A stretch of DNA of 64,000 nucleotides from Enoplolaimus lenunculus (Eukaryota; Nematoda; Enoplea; Enoplida; Thoracostomopsidae), in the NCBI GenBank assembly GCA_030248215.1, contig JASANG010001369.1:1-64000 (forward strand), read 5' to 3'. Each line of letters begins with the position of its first letter. Within the stretch, counting starts at the first letter, position 1. Made by a program: the position numbers and the translations under genes. Below, one piece after another: positions 24,281 through 37,804 of this stretch. The notes beneath the pieces are model-generated. The model was given only the letters and a program-made list of their open reading frames with translations, did no database searches and was not told the DNA's origin.

Positions 24281-26344
24281 TTAACCCTCAATGGCCCGAC
24301 AGTCTACATATGTAGACATAACCAGTTCGGCAATTGATTGTTCGGCAGGTGCTATAGTTAAGAATCTATTGTTTAATTTCCATCGATAATTATTCTGTTA
24401 TAGTAGTATAAAAAACTTATAGCATTGTGGAACAAAAGTTTGCTGTACAGTGAGTCATATACCTATATAACCCGACCGTCTACATATGTAGACAGATGTT
24501 GATTTGATCATAGTTTGAGTTTTGACAAGAATTGGAACGTTTTGTTCTTACACACGGTTTTGTATGGTGAGGTAAAGTCAGGGAAATGTCAGGTTTGCAT
24601 AAATTATCTTTGACTGAGGTCGTACGACGTGTATTAGAACCAAGTGATTCAGAGACAGAAGATGACAAACCGGACGACAATAGTTCAAATGACGACTCAG
24701 AATCAGTTGAGTTAGGTCAATGCAGTAGTGAAGAGGCTGCTATTTATGAGCAAGATAGTGATGGTGAATTACAAAAACAATCGGACGCATCTAGTAGTGA
24801 GTTGAGCGATATGGACGAGACTTCTAGTGGAAGTAATGTGTTTTTGTCAGCGACGGGTGTTGAGTGGCATTCTACAACACCGCCTGTCCGTGTGTTAGCT
24901 AGAAATATAATTCGCTTTCGCGAAGGCACTGCAGTAAACCCTACAACAGAGTCACAAGCATTTTATCTTTATATAAACGAGCCCATTTTACATACAATTC
25001 AGCGACTCACTAGTAGGCGACTGCGGGCGCGCAATTTTTCAACGCTACCAATGTGCGAGCTGAAAGCTTGGCTTGGGGTGGTAATCAGAGCTGGTGCAGA
25101 TCGCGATAACATGTCTCCAGTGGCTTCACTATTCACCAAAAACGACAGCAGGCCCTTTTACCGCTGCGCGCTGTCAAAAAACAGAATGAAACAGTTGCTG
25201 GAAAATGTAACATTCGACAACAAACTGACTCGCCGGGAGCGTCAAAAAAGTGACAAAATGGCTGCTATACGAGATGTTTGGGACCTATTTCAGTCCAACT
25301 TACGTCTTCATTATATACCGTCCGAATCACTTACAGTAGATGAACAGCTCTACGGGTATAGAGGATATGCACCGGGGCGAGCGTACATGCCGGCGAAACC
25401 TGCTAAGTACGGCGTAAAAATATTCTGGCTTTGCGATGCTCGGAATGGATATGCCCTAAAAGGAAATATTTATACAGGGCGTGAAGGCGAACGGGCCGTA
25501 GGGCTTGCTAAACGCATCGTAATGGATCTTATTCAACCATACTGTAACACTCAGCGAAACATTTTCATGGACCGCTATTTCACATCCCATGAATTGGCTG
25601 TGGACCTATTACAAAGTGGGCTAACGTGCACAGGCACAATAATGGCAAATCGCCGCAGCGTACCTCCGGTGCTAAAGTCAACAAAAGAACAAGAGGTCTA
25701 TAGCACCCGATTTTTATGGGACCACAATAACCGCATAATGTTGGCGTCTTATTGTCCAATGAAAAATAAAAATGTGCTATTACTAAGTTCAGTTCATGTG
25801 AAAAACGAAGTTTGCACCAGCAGAGAGGACAAAAGCATTCATTGTCATGAAACTGAACGGATATCAAAAGTCACGCAATGTTTTCATGAAAAAAGTAGCC
25901 GAACAACTAGCGCAAGACAATATGACCAAACGTTACAGTAGTGAAAAAATTTACGCAAAATCAAAGGATTCATTTATGGCTTACGGGCTGCCTCAAAAGC
26001 GAAACGAACCTTCTACATCTGGTAAACCGACCAAATGTCAGGTCACAAGTTGTCGCAAATCTACGAGATTGAGCTGTTCGTCATGTGGAAAACAAGTGTG
26101 CAAGGACCACATGAATCGCACCATAACGTGCAACGACTGTGCTTAACTGGACAACGCGCCCGCAGTGGGAGGCTGGACGGGGAGCGGGTGGAACTCCGCC
26201 AGAACACTAGTTCTGACTGTCTCAAGCCAGTTAAAGGAGGAGAGCACCCTGAGATAAGCCAAAACTAACGCTAGTTGTGTTGTCTACATATGTAGACCGT
26301 TGGGCTGATTAAGGTGAAAATTTTGCCGGGCCGTTGAGGGTTAA
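24281..26344 (+). mobile_element. piggyBac transposon, structurally complete ends, defective transposase
   Basis: TTAA at 24281-24284 and 26341-26344 flank inverted ends CCCTCAATGGCCCG / CGGGCCGTTGAGGG (13 of 14 matching). A perfect 16-bp palindrome, GTCTACATATGTAGAC, is present three times as a subterminal motif: 24302-24317, 24478-24493 and 26282-26297. One transposase gene lies between. TTAA targets and subterminal repeats are defining features of piggyBac. The ends are intact enough to be mobilised in trans if a helper existed; the enzyme itself is not whole. Confidence 0.93.
24586..26146 (+). pseudogene. piggyBac transposase with internal deletion and frame change
   Basis: From ATG 24586 the frame stays open to 25941 (451 codons). 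The N-terminus is acidic (SDSETEDDKPDDNSSND), as usual for piggyBac. DDE/D motifs are visible: D252 in VDEQLYGYRG and D329 in FMDRYFTS. The SDKMAAIRDVWDLF and KYGVKIFWLCDARNGY blocks are also family-typical. After VLLLSSVHV the expected segment with the third catalytic Asp (the GVDxLDQ region) is absent. The C-terminal part continues in another frame (25847-26146): NGYQKSRNVFMKKVAEQLA followed by a Cys-rich zinc finger (CSSCGKQVCKDH, CNDC). This points to an internal deletion that also shifted the frame, so catalytic inactivity is expected. Confidence 0.9.
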
Positions 26345-28864
26345 CCAAACAAAATGTCCACTTTTATAAAACGGACTAATTTAAAAGATGTAGAGGCAAT
26401 AAATTCAAACTTTCACTTTCATTCCACTCACAATATTGTATTTTTAACGTAGGAAATTTAAGACACGTCAGCAGTCTGAACGTGAGGCATAAACGTTTCT
26501 CGTTGACTTAACAGGACGCAAACTGACAAGAAATGACGCTATACTTTTGACAATTTTAGTGGGTCTACCAGAGAACCCGGTGTAGGTGGCTGTGCCACAC
26601 CTAAATATATTTCAATCTAAAAATTAAAATAAACTAAATCCAAATCCTAAACCACACCTTAAGGTAGTCCCCGGCTCCGCCTAGTCTCTCTTAGAACTTA
26701 AGTTAGGCTTAGGCGTTGCTAAACGGCGTAAAAATGTATAAATCGATGCATGGGGCTGCGTCCGCAAGGTTCAGTATTCAGGGGCCCTGCGTGGCCAATT
26801 AATATATTATTGTCAGGCTTAAAGCGCGAAATCGCATAGCTAGGGGTAGGGAGGGGACATTGTTGTTGTTGTGTTCTATTTATGATGGTGTTAAATATGA
26901 GTGTCTCTAAGGGGCCCGAGACGCTCGGGACACTCATAAATATGCAAATCAATTCCATATGGGGGCTGGGGTAGCCAGCCTCCATAATCATTCTAGTAGT
27001 TTGCAAGTTACGTTATGCGGCGCACTTATTTTACGGCTTTCACTTAGTGGCGGATTCTTGGCGATTTTCATTGTATTCAGAGTTGGATTGCATAGAGACC
27101 CGGGCGACTTAGGCGAAAAGGTGTTGAAACAGAACTGGAATCACGGTAGCTCAATGTGAGCACGGTGAAAACGGCATAATCAGGGAATCGTTCTAAAAGC
27201 GCATAGCGCGGAGCCTTCGGGCAGTACCAGGGGAATTTGGGGTATACTTGGGAAATGTGTTAAGGAGATATTTGGGGATCATTTGGAGTTCACTTGGGAT
27301 AGGTCGATTCTAGCGGGGCTAGTTTCGGCTGTCGGATTTTGGATTTACTTGGGAATTTTGCGGATATTTGGGGTTCACGGAGTATCAGGAGTTTGTCACG
27401 TTACGTTTGCATTTGTTTTGGTACGGTGTGAGCTAGTGACTTAGTAGAACAACAGGGTTAAGAGTATCGTAGTGGACGTGCGGAGAGCACCTAACAAAGG
27501 AACTTTCGGCACATTCGGAGATTAATAAGGTCGGCAGCATAAGCATATTACTCGTTTACTTGTGTACTCGGTACTTGTGCTTTATTGAATATAGCTTTAA
27601 CGTGGTGTTGGGAGGGAATAAAAGGAAAACGACTGCGTTTACTGAATCAGAGCGATATAAGCGTCATTGGAATACGGACCTGAACGCGGAGTTAGTGGTT
27701 TCAACCCTTAACCGAAATCACGAACTATTCACACCCGGTAGGAAAGATACCGGGGCTAGATGTCGGCAAAATTTTTCGCAGCCGGATCAGAAAATGAAAC
27801 AAGATATTGTATAAGTTAACAATCGCGTTAAATGCACCGAAATTTTACATTAACTAAAAATGCAAAAAAAATTGTTTTATAAGTGCCTTTTATAAATTTC
27901 CAGTTTCAGCTATGAAAATTGCCCAAAATTTGCAAATATCGTTAAATTTTGTTGAAAGCTATCAGTTTGTAAAGGAGAGATGGCCAGTTACTTTAAAGAA
28001 TATAACAGTAGATGAAGAGTATTCCTAAGCCTAGCTTAAGCAAAAAATATAATCTAGAATCTAACCCTACTCTTTTGTTCACCCACCACAAATCTGGACG
28101 CCCCTTAAAGTAACATGGATCGGAGAGATTATAGCATTTTGTGACAGCAGGAAAACGTACATGGGCCAAAAGTTGATGCTGTGTTGTGTAATAAATTCTG
28201 AAATAAAAATTTTTTTGACAACACTATACGGATATTTGCTAACATTACCAAATTTTAACTACCTAGCCTGGCATATTTTTAAATTGTTACCTTTGTATCC
28301 GGTAGTTTTCATCCTCTAGTTGTAGCCTAAGACACATGTATAATGCTCTTGAAGTCAAAATAAACTATAAGTTTACTACAGTATAACGATCAAACGCAAC
28401 AATAATTTTTTGCACAAAACTATAACACATCTTGTGTCTATTTTCCATGAAACGTGAGTCTCCGGGACGCTAGCATCAGCTATTACTGTAGTTCCATCTA
28501 AAAGTCCCAGGTTGAAATCAACTTACATTGTAACTATGTGGGGTTAAAAATATTCATGCAAAAATGAAGTTTTCAAATTTCTACAGCTAACACTAATGTG
28601 ATCCACCAAACCTTTCTAACAGAAATTTGGTTGACCTAAATATTACAAATCACTATCTGACGAAAATACAGGACACGTACTGACACAAATAAACGCAGCA
28701 ATGGAATCAGAAGTCAAACATAATCTACTACATTCATTCGATACTTCCAAAACACAATAATAGATAAGTATCATTTGCCTACAACTAGCAAAGAACTAAA
28801 ACGTGTTACGTAAAATATTACTACGCCATACGTAGTTTTGATTATTGCACGATTTAAAGAATAC
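26345..28864. other. Intergenic stretch between piggyBac and ATP synthase subunit c
   Basis: No supported gene. Noted: G-rich text with repeated TTTGGGG and ACTTGGGA words around 27230-27400; an open frame at 27560-27814 with a hydrophilic product (TTAFTESERYKRHWNTDLN) of unknown family; and a short protein-like frame at about 27908-28028 (AMKIAQNLQISLNFVESYQF, then VKERWPVTLKN) ending in a stop, faintly reminiscent of transposase DNA-binding regions. None has enough support to be called. The region also serves as the 3' flank of the minus-strand ATP synthase gene. Confidence 0.5.
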
Positions 28865-31135
<2,271 letters not shown>

Positions 31136-32957
31136 TAAAAGTGCTGGTGTACGTAACTTCCTATAAAAGTTTTTTGATAAGAGTTGTTTATATAAGCATT
31201 GATCAAATGCCGCAAACGCCGCGGAAGTCACATTATGCCCTTATAACATCCACTCGTCTACCCGCACTACATAATATACGAATATATCAAAGTTCAGTAA
31301 AGTAGCATGTTATATTTTGAAAACGCAGTTAAAGAATTTGTTTTGAAGAGTTTTCGCATAGGATACTGCGGTCATCAGGCTTCTCTAACCCAAAGTTGTC
31401 GTTTTAAATAATTTCTCAATTTTTATGCATGTAAACACGTGTATATTTGTTTTCATTTTAGAAAATAAAATGTATGACTCTCAGTAAGTTTGCTGGGGTA
31501 TATTATAATCAGGATATGGTATCCTTATAAAGTAAACTTGGGTGTAAAACAGAGTTACTAAATTGCATTGGAATATATTGTGATTAGAAAAATATAACGT
31601 GACTATTCACATTCTATATTTTGGTTATGATCCAGACACAAATCCAAAAAGTTTTGAGCGGTTGGTTACGCCACTGCCTCGATATAATGCAAACTTACAC
31701 AAAGATAGAAATCCATTCGTTTTATGTACTGTATGAATTAAAAGTTTGCAATTGGCCTTCTGTAATTTCAAAAAGAAATAGACCTACGTTTTCTAAATCA
31801 AATGCTCTGCTATTCATGTAAACGCAGTGGCTTCGTCCAGAGCCCGTTATAAAAGAAAACGTGCACTCACATGAGCAAAGGATCCTTCGGCTGATAAATT
31901 GGAAACCAGCGGTCTAGCGATCTTCACGTATCGCTAAAATATTAACGCGTATATAACAGCTCCGAACTGGAACAAAATACAGGTGTGTCTGAATAATTAG
32001 CTGGATAAGTGTATAAGAGATTTTGCAGTACACGAATAAGTTACGTATATATAAATACATATCTAATTATTCTGTTTGTAATATACGTACGTATAAAAAT
32101 GTTAACCTATTAATATTTTAAGCCATGGTTAGAAGGCACTCCCGCTATCACCTATATAGAATTTGAAGCCTGATAAAGCAATGTAATAAACTGTGTGCAC
32201 ATCTCCTACAACACCTGCAATCATTTTTCATAAAAGTTTTGCATCACAGAAAACTGAATTAATAGAATTTACTCACAAAGGGCTAAAAGGAAATATTTAG
32301 CGCAAATGGCAAATATATTAATACCTATGAATTGTAACATATAATTGTGTGCACATACCATAATTTGAGTCATTGTAACGGCAGAGCAGCTGGAATACAT
32401 TATAGACGTATTTTATTAAGCGATCTAACAGCTATACAAATTAATGTTCACCTTGTGTTCAGATAAACAGGTTATCTAGTTGATATATGCTACATATCAC
32501 CACAGGCAGGGCGGCACCGAACCTACGATTTCACCGACTCCGAATCAGAACCTATAGTTAGATTGCCGAATTTGAACATTGGCCTCGAAAAATATCTTGA
32601 TTTCGATAAAAACCCTGAACAAAATTAAAGCTATAGCCGTGTGACATATCGATTTAGCAACAGCCAAATGCTATGCATACAATAAAAAGATGTGAATTTT
32701 GAAATCAAGAAACACGAGTTAATTCGTACGTTGATGGACTGAGGTTCAGAACCGCATGTGCTAATAGTTTCCCAAATTGAGGTGCATTGAACACGGTATG
32801 CAGTCGAAAATAGGCTGTACGGTCAAGGTACGACCTTGTTGAATATTGGGACATGTAAGCATGTGAGGCGTGCTTGTCTTGGTGCATATGCAATGCACAT
32901 TGTATAGTAACATACGATCGACACATTATAGTCAACGAAAAATGCCGTTAAAGAGGC

Positions 32958-33034
32958 GGGCTGCGTGGCGCAGTTGTAGAGTATTCGCTTAAGGATCCAC
33001 AGGCTGAGAGCTCGATTCCCACTCTAGAGGCCCA
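32958..33034 (+). ncRNA. tRNA-like sequence with pol III boxes and T-run
   Basis: Begins GGGCTGCGTGGCGCAGTTG (A-box-like TGGCGCAGTTG) and has AGCTCGATTCCC in the B-box position. Terminal GGGC/GCCC can pair as the outer part of an acceptor stem, and TTTT follows at 33036. The D and T arms do not fold cleanly and the variable region is odd. It is either a decayed tRNA gene or a tRNA-derived SINE head. Confidence 0.35.
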
Positions 33035-33466
33035 CTTTTCCATAAAAAAGTCTGAATAGCTATAATGGCGTACGCTCTATCTGACCAAAATTCGCGAAAT
33101 TTTGTGTGCTTATTCCAATTAGTTTGGGATTTCCGCTGTTATAAACTTTCTGACAAAATAAGCCCTCGTTCGATTGTCTTTAGCGTTTAAATTCGGTAAT
33201 AATCATAGCTACCCAGAACAAATAGTACTAACGGGCGCGCGTTCTTTCTTTTTGTTTTTAATTCGCGTTACCCGTCATTAAAATAAACTGAACAGTGTGT
33301 AACTGTGTGCGATTAATGAAAATCTTCCAAATCTATACCGTTGTCCATGAGTCAATAAAAACCAAACTATGCCCGTCTTCGGATCGGTCGAAAAAGTCCG
33401 TTTTTGACCAGCTCATACCTTACATACCCTTTTCTGTAGGGTTAGTACGGAGCAGTTGAAACAATT

Positions 33467-33545
33467 GACCACGGCTGGACTCAAACCAGAGACCTTTTGC
33501 TAACTGTGCCCAGGGTCGACGCTCTTACCATTGAGCTATCGCGGC
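33467..33545 (-). ncRNA. tRNA-like sequence, minus strand
   Basis: On the minus strand: GCCGCGATAGCTCAATGG, with a perfect D stem (GCTC/GAGC), a T arm CTGG-TTTGAGT-CCAG matching the B box, and an acceptor stem pairing at six of seven positions when GU is allowed. The anticodon arm is abnormal: GACC and GGTC enclose about 19 nt and no variable loop remains. This could mean an intron-containing or decayed tRNA, or a tRNA-derived repeat. Confidence 0.4.
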
Positions 33546-33948
33546 ACTGCTTCAACTAACTGTGTTAACAATTATGTGTTGTTTAGCAGTATACTACGGT
33601 GTATACTGCGTAACTGTTATGAAACGTGTATTACCTGTTGTATTTTACATGAGTGCTAATCCATTCGTGTATTTCATCGTGCAATACCAAACATTTTCTA
33701 AGACTGTCGACAAATGTTACCGACAAGCCTAATACGATGAATAGGCACACCCCTGTCATAGTTACTTTTTATTGCCGCGCTTCTTTACGTTGTTCGCCTA
33801 CAATTTTAAGTTGTACGAATTTGTTATCAAATAAATATGATTGTGTTAACTTCATTTTAGAAAATACTGTATATATTGTAAATGTTACTTTTAACTAGCC
33901 ACGTGTTTTTTGTACGGTATATATTGAAAATATATTATGGAAGTTCTA

Positions 33949-34217
33949 TTAACCCCTTCTCAGATTGAGTTGCCCATAGGCAACTCAGCGCAGTGCAGAT
34001 GTTAAATAAAATACATCGAACCGCGTTTAACAATTGCAACACGTATACATAGTACTAAATCACCCCTAGACGTGAGAGCCCCCTCGGTCTGGAGCGTCAA
34101 GCTCCTATAGCTGAGTGGTGTTGGTATGCGCCTCCCATTCCAGTCACTGGAGTTCGAATCCTAGCATAAAAGTACGTCTCAGGGGAAATAGAAAATATTC
34201 ATGTGAGAAAGGGTTAA
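33949..34217 (+). mobile_element. TTAA-flanked piggyBac-type MITE carrying a tRNA-like core (copy 2)
   Basis: Second copy of the element at 2866-3136: TTAA at 33949-33952 and 34214-34217, same inverted ends (CCCCTTCTCA.. / ..TGAGAAAGGG), same hairpin GAGTTGC/GCAACTC, same tRNA-like core. Its B box reads GGAGTTCGAATCC, nearer the consensus than copy 1. The two copies differ at scattered positions, so the tRNA-like part was present before they spread. Confidence 0.82.
34101..34169 (+). ncRNA. tRNA-like (pol III A/B box) sequence inside MITE copy 2
   Basis: GCTCCTATAGCTGAGTGG (A box) and GGAGTTCGAATCC (B box) are spaced as in a tRNA, with the Gly-like CGCCTCCCA in between. Both boxes are kept in both MITE copies, while flanking bases vary. 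The acceptor stem is poor, so a tRNA-derived module is more likely than a translating tRNA. Confidence 0.45.
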
Positions 34218-34456
34218 GCGAAAAATTTTCAGTTTACTATCTTTAATGATATATTGAGAACGGCATGCAGCATTTTATAGAGTACATGTTGTGCAAACGT
34301 TTAACAAACAGTTTGCGTTGACCAAGCCGTTTAACGTGAAGGAAAAGTTGCATAGCATATTTAACCACGCAACATAACGTTGTGCTTCGTTTTGGCATTC
34401 TTTCACGGCCGAAAACGGAAACAAATATGGGATATTTATGCCGTAAAGCTATGAAC

Positions 34457-35840
34457 GGAAAATTCAACGGCACATTTTATAATTTCGCAAGCATAATTCA
34501 TATCGCTCGTAAATCAGCCACGTTTAATACAATGCCTAGGCGGACGCAACAGTACAGAGAGCAAGATTTCTACAAATTTAAATTGTAATTTCACAACGCG
34601 GATGTAGAGCAAAAACTATGATTCGGAGCATATTTCACCTCTATACGCCCCTCTTTTGTATCATATATATTTGGTAAAATTCATAAGATCTTGGAATCCT
34701 CATCAATGCCATAATTACGCTGCTAGGTCAGTGGGCATGGGAGCTATAAAAACTGATAGAGGTATTCCTCGAGTTTCACAGCACGCGGAAGTTCTTGCTG
34801 CTAGAACTCACAGCTTTAAATTTTATTTGAAAACGCGTTAATTAAACTTGCTAGTTGTCGCTTTTAAGAACTTGCATGTTCAAGTTACAGTTGCAAGTTT
34901 TAGATGTAAAAACTTGCATTCGTGATTGGCGTTAAATCGAATCCAACGCTTCAGCATTAGGCTTTACTTACTCACGAAGTGTCGATATTGCCTTTACTAT
35001 TGCCAATTAATCGGAACATGTGTTTGAATTAGCGAGTAGAATCTAGGAATTTCGCAGCTATGTTGGAATGCCAAAATCACAACAGTAAAATTAGGTTTGC
35101 AGTAAACTGCAGATCTCCGAAGTAAAATAACTAAGGAAAATTCAACGGCACATTTTATAATTTCGCAAGCATAATTCATATCGCTCGTAAATCAGCCACG
35201 TTTAATACAATGCCTAGGCGGACGCAACAGTACAGAGAGCAAGATTTCTACAAATTTAAATTGTAATTTCACAACGCGGATGTAGAGCAAAAACTATGAT
35301 TCGGAGCATATTTCACCTCTATGCACCCCTTATGTTGAAATATTCTAGCGTATAGTTTCTTTTGTATCATATATATTTGGTAAAATTCATAAGATCGTGG
35401 AATCCTCATCAATGCCATAATTACGCTGCTAGGTCAGTGGGCATGGGAGCTATAAAAACTGATAGAGGTATTCATCGAGTTTCACAGCACGCGGAAGTTC
35501 TTGCTGCTAGAACTCACAGCTTTAAATTTTATTTGAAAACGCGTTAATTAAACTTGCTAGTTGTCGCTTTTAAGAACTTGCATTTTCAAGTTACAGTTGC
35601 AAGTTTTAGATGTAAAAACTTGCATTCGTGATTGGCGATAAATCGAATCCAACGCTTCAGCATTAGGCTTTACTTACTCACGAAGTGTCGATATTGCCTT
35701 TACTATTGCCAATTAATCGGAACATGTGTTTGAATTAGCGAGTAGAATCTAGGAATTTCGCAGCTATGTTGGAATGCCAAAATCACAACAGTAAAATTAG
35801 GTTTGCAGTAAACTGCAGATCTCCGAAGTAAAATAACTAA
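34457..35840 (+). repeat. Recent tandem duplication, ~0.68-0.71 kb unit, two copies
   Basis: Copy 1 is 34457-35134 and copy 2 is 35135-35840. Both start GGAAAATTCAACGGCACATT and end ATCTCCGAAGTAAAATAACT. Copy 2 has about 28 extra bases (near 35333-35360) and only a few substitutions, so the event is young. No gene is duplicated; the identical 61-codon open frames in the two units are chance frames. The units contain AACTTGCA words like those in receptor intron 3. Confidence 0.92.
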
Positions 35841-36359
35841 CCAGATTCACCAATAAGACAAAACATACATGGCACAGAAATCATAAAAACAAGTATTAGG
35901 TGTCTTGAAAATAACTTGAATGAGTTAATTATTTCTTATTTCCAGTCTTCAATCACGTATGTATGAATAATATTCGATCGCAATCTGATGCTTGCATTAT
36001 CTATGCCGTGGCATGCGACTGAATTGAGACAAGTAAAAACCTCATGCGGATGTTGCACGTCGGTAAAGTGCTGGCGCATGTTGTACCTTCATATGCAGCT
36101 GTGGAAAAACAGGGAAGAACCAAGACCCTATAAATCATAAAAACCTATGTATAACACCGGAGCTCCATTGCAATTTTTTTACAGGAGCTGAAGCCGGGTT
36201 TGATAATCCCACTTGTATTTGGGTTCCGTTATTCTTTTTGCTTACCTATAAACGGACAAGCCGCACTCTGGTATGCGTGTGATACGAACGCATGCACAGA
36301 TTTCAATTTGTAGCCATGTTGTAGTATAAATTATTTACATAATTGTTGAGTACGTTATT

Positions 36360-37804
36360 ATGGCTCAAGTGATAGACAAAGCGTTTGACAGGTTGTCGAA
36401 ATCCGTTGAAGCATTGCGCTTGCTGCCGTTCCCTGAAACGTCGGCTACATTGGGGTAAGAAAGAAGTCGCCATGTTGTATTTGGAATAGAGATGCGTCGA
36501 TTAGAGATGCCTCGGAAGGGATTTTCACCGGGAAAGGGGCCCAAGGCCCCAGGACCGCGGCAAAGTTTTTTTGGTCAAAATATGTTCTTTTGAACACGAA
36601 AAATTAAAAAGTGATCAGCGAAACATAAATTTGATCAAGATTTGACCACTGCCTAAAACGAAGCAATTTGAATCAAATGGCAGCACAACTTCTAAATTTG
36701 CACGCAGCAGCAAGCTTGAAATATATACGTACGTAATCTTAGATGTGCCAGTCGATTTTATAAAAATTCGTGTTGTGTATACTTATATACCGTTGTAGCG
36801 TATACGCAACATATAATATAAAATGTACCTATCCTATGTATATTATTATATATTAGGAAACGACCGGATCCAAAATTTTGCATTTACCGGATCCGAATCC
36901 GGATATGGATCTTAAAATTCAGATCCGGCCCGGATCCGGATCTTACTAGCTGGATAATTTTTCAATACCTAACGTATATAAAATACAAAAAGTTCAACTG
37001 ATTGTTTCGCAAAATTAGTCTATATATTGCGTTGCTCTTTGCAAATAGTTTCATATATATTTAAAAAATTTTCAAAGAAATTGGCCGACAATGTTGAAAT
37101 TTGGTGTGTCTTGTTTTTATGCGACTTAATTTAGATTGTATATAAAAACTGGCCCCGGTTATGCCCCGGCAAATAATGCGCTGATCCCGGCCCCGGGGCA
37201 TCTCTTGTGCCGATACTAAAAATTTTGCCGATACTGATGCCGATGGCGAACCCATGCCGGCATATCTCATATTGTTTTTCGTACGAGTCGGTGAAGGATT
37301 GTATATGTAAATAATATATGTGTCGCTTCTGTAATATATTGGCATTTCTCATGTTGAAATTTAGACGGCGATCTAAATCACATGGGTTGTCTAGTAAAGA
37401 GCGAATTCACCACTGTCACGCGATTGTTGATACGTTAGTGTCCAGTGGTGTCAGGTATATAATGCATACGTATTTAGTAGTAGAGTATTATGCATGTGTT
37501 TTTAGTTTTTTTGACATTGGTATATACATCGACGGATCCGTGTACTTTTGTTTGTTGGTATTATTTTCGGCTGTATCGTCGTAGCATAACGTTTTTTATT
37601 GCAATCTAATGAAAAGCAACGGTGGGAAAACATCAACATTATTTCAGCACGAGTGTTCTCTAATATATCTACGTATTATTCAGGAGCCATCCAGATTATG
37701 GAACCTACTTTTCGAAGTCGTTTGAAACATTTTTGGTTCTGTGTAATGATTCTGATTCAAATGTTCGCATGGTCGCTGATTCTTCGATCAATCGGGTTAT
37801 CAAG
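36360..37804 (+). CDS. HTT: Huntingtin exons 1-3: N-terminal helix, no polyglutamine
   Basis: Exon 1 (ATG 36360, GT at 36455) encodes [19 protein letters not shown], equivalent to the human N17 helix MATLEKLMKAFESLKSF, but no glutamine or proline run follows. Exon 2 (37365-37454) gives [20 protein letters not shown], matching KDRVNHCLTICENIVAQS. Exon 3 (37684-37804) gives [20 protein letters not shown], matching [20 protein letters not shown]. Junctions are phase 2, phase 2 and phase 0, and all introns here are GT-AG. The start was chosen because it aligns with the human start and the next in-frame Met is far downstream. Upstream untranslated exons cannot be excluded. Confidence 0.93.

Larger units (their letters stand above)
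31232..36359. other. Intergenic region between divergent ATP synthase c and huntingtin genes
   Basis: About 5.1 kb that must contain the promoters of both head-to-head genes, or upstream untranslated exons. No protein gene is supported. It contains two tRNA-like sequences (32958-33034 and 33467-33545), the second tRNA-MITE (33949-34217) and a tandem duplication (34457-35840). A scrap of the GAATCCGAATCC hAT-like family begins GCAGGGCGGCACCGAACC near 32508. Confidence 0.6.

Noticed and set aside
31229-31231. Translation start of ATP synthase c at 31231
   Set aside because: The codon there is GTG, not ATG, and an in-frame stop lies just upstream; the first in-frame ATG is at 31135, or the presequence is spliced.
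34656-35547. Pair of identical 61-codon frames (34656-34841 and 35362-35547)
   Set aside because: Identity is explained by the tandem duplication of noncoding DNA; no domain and no coding signal.
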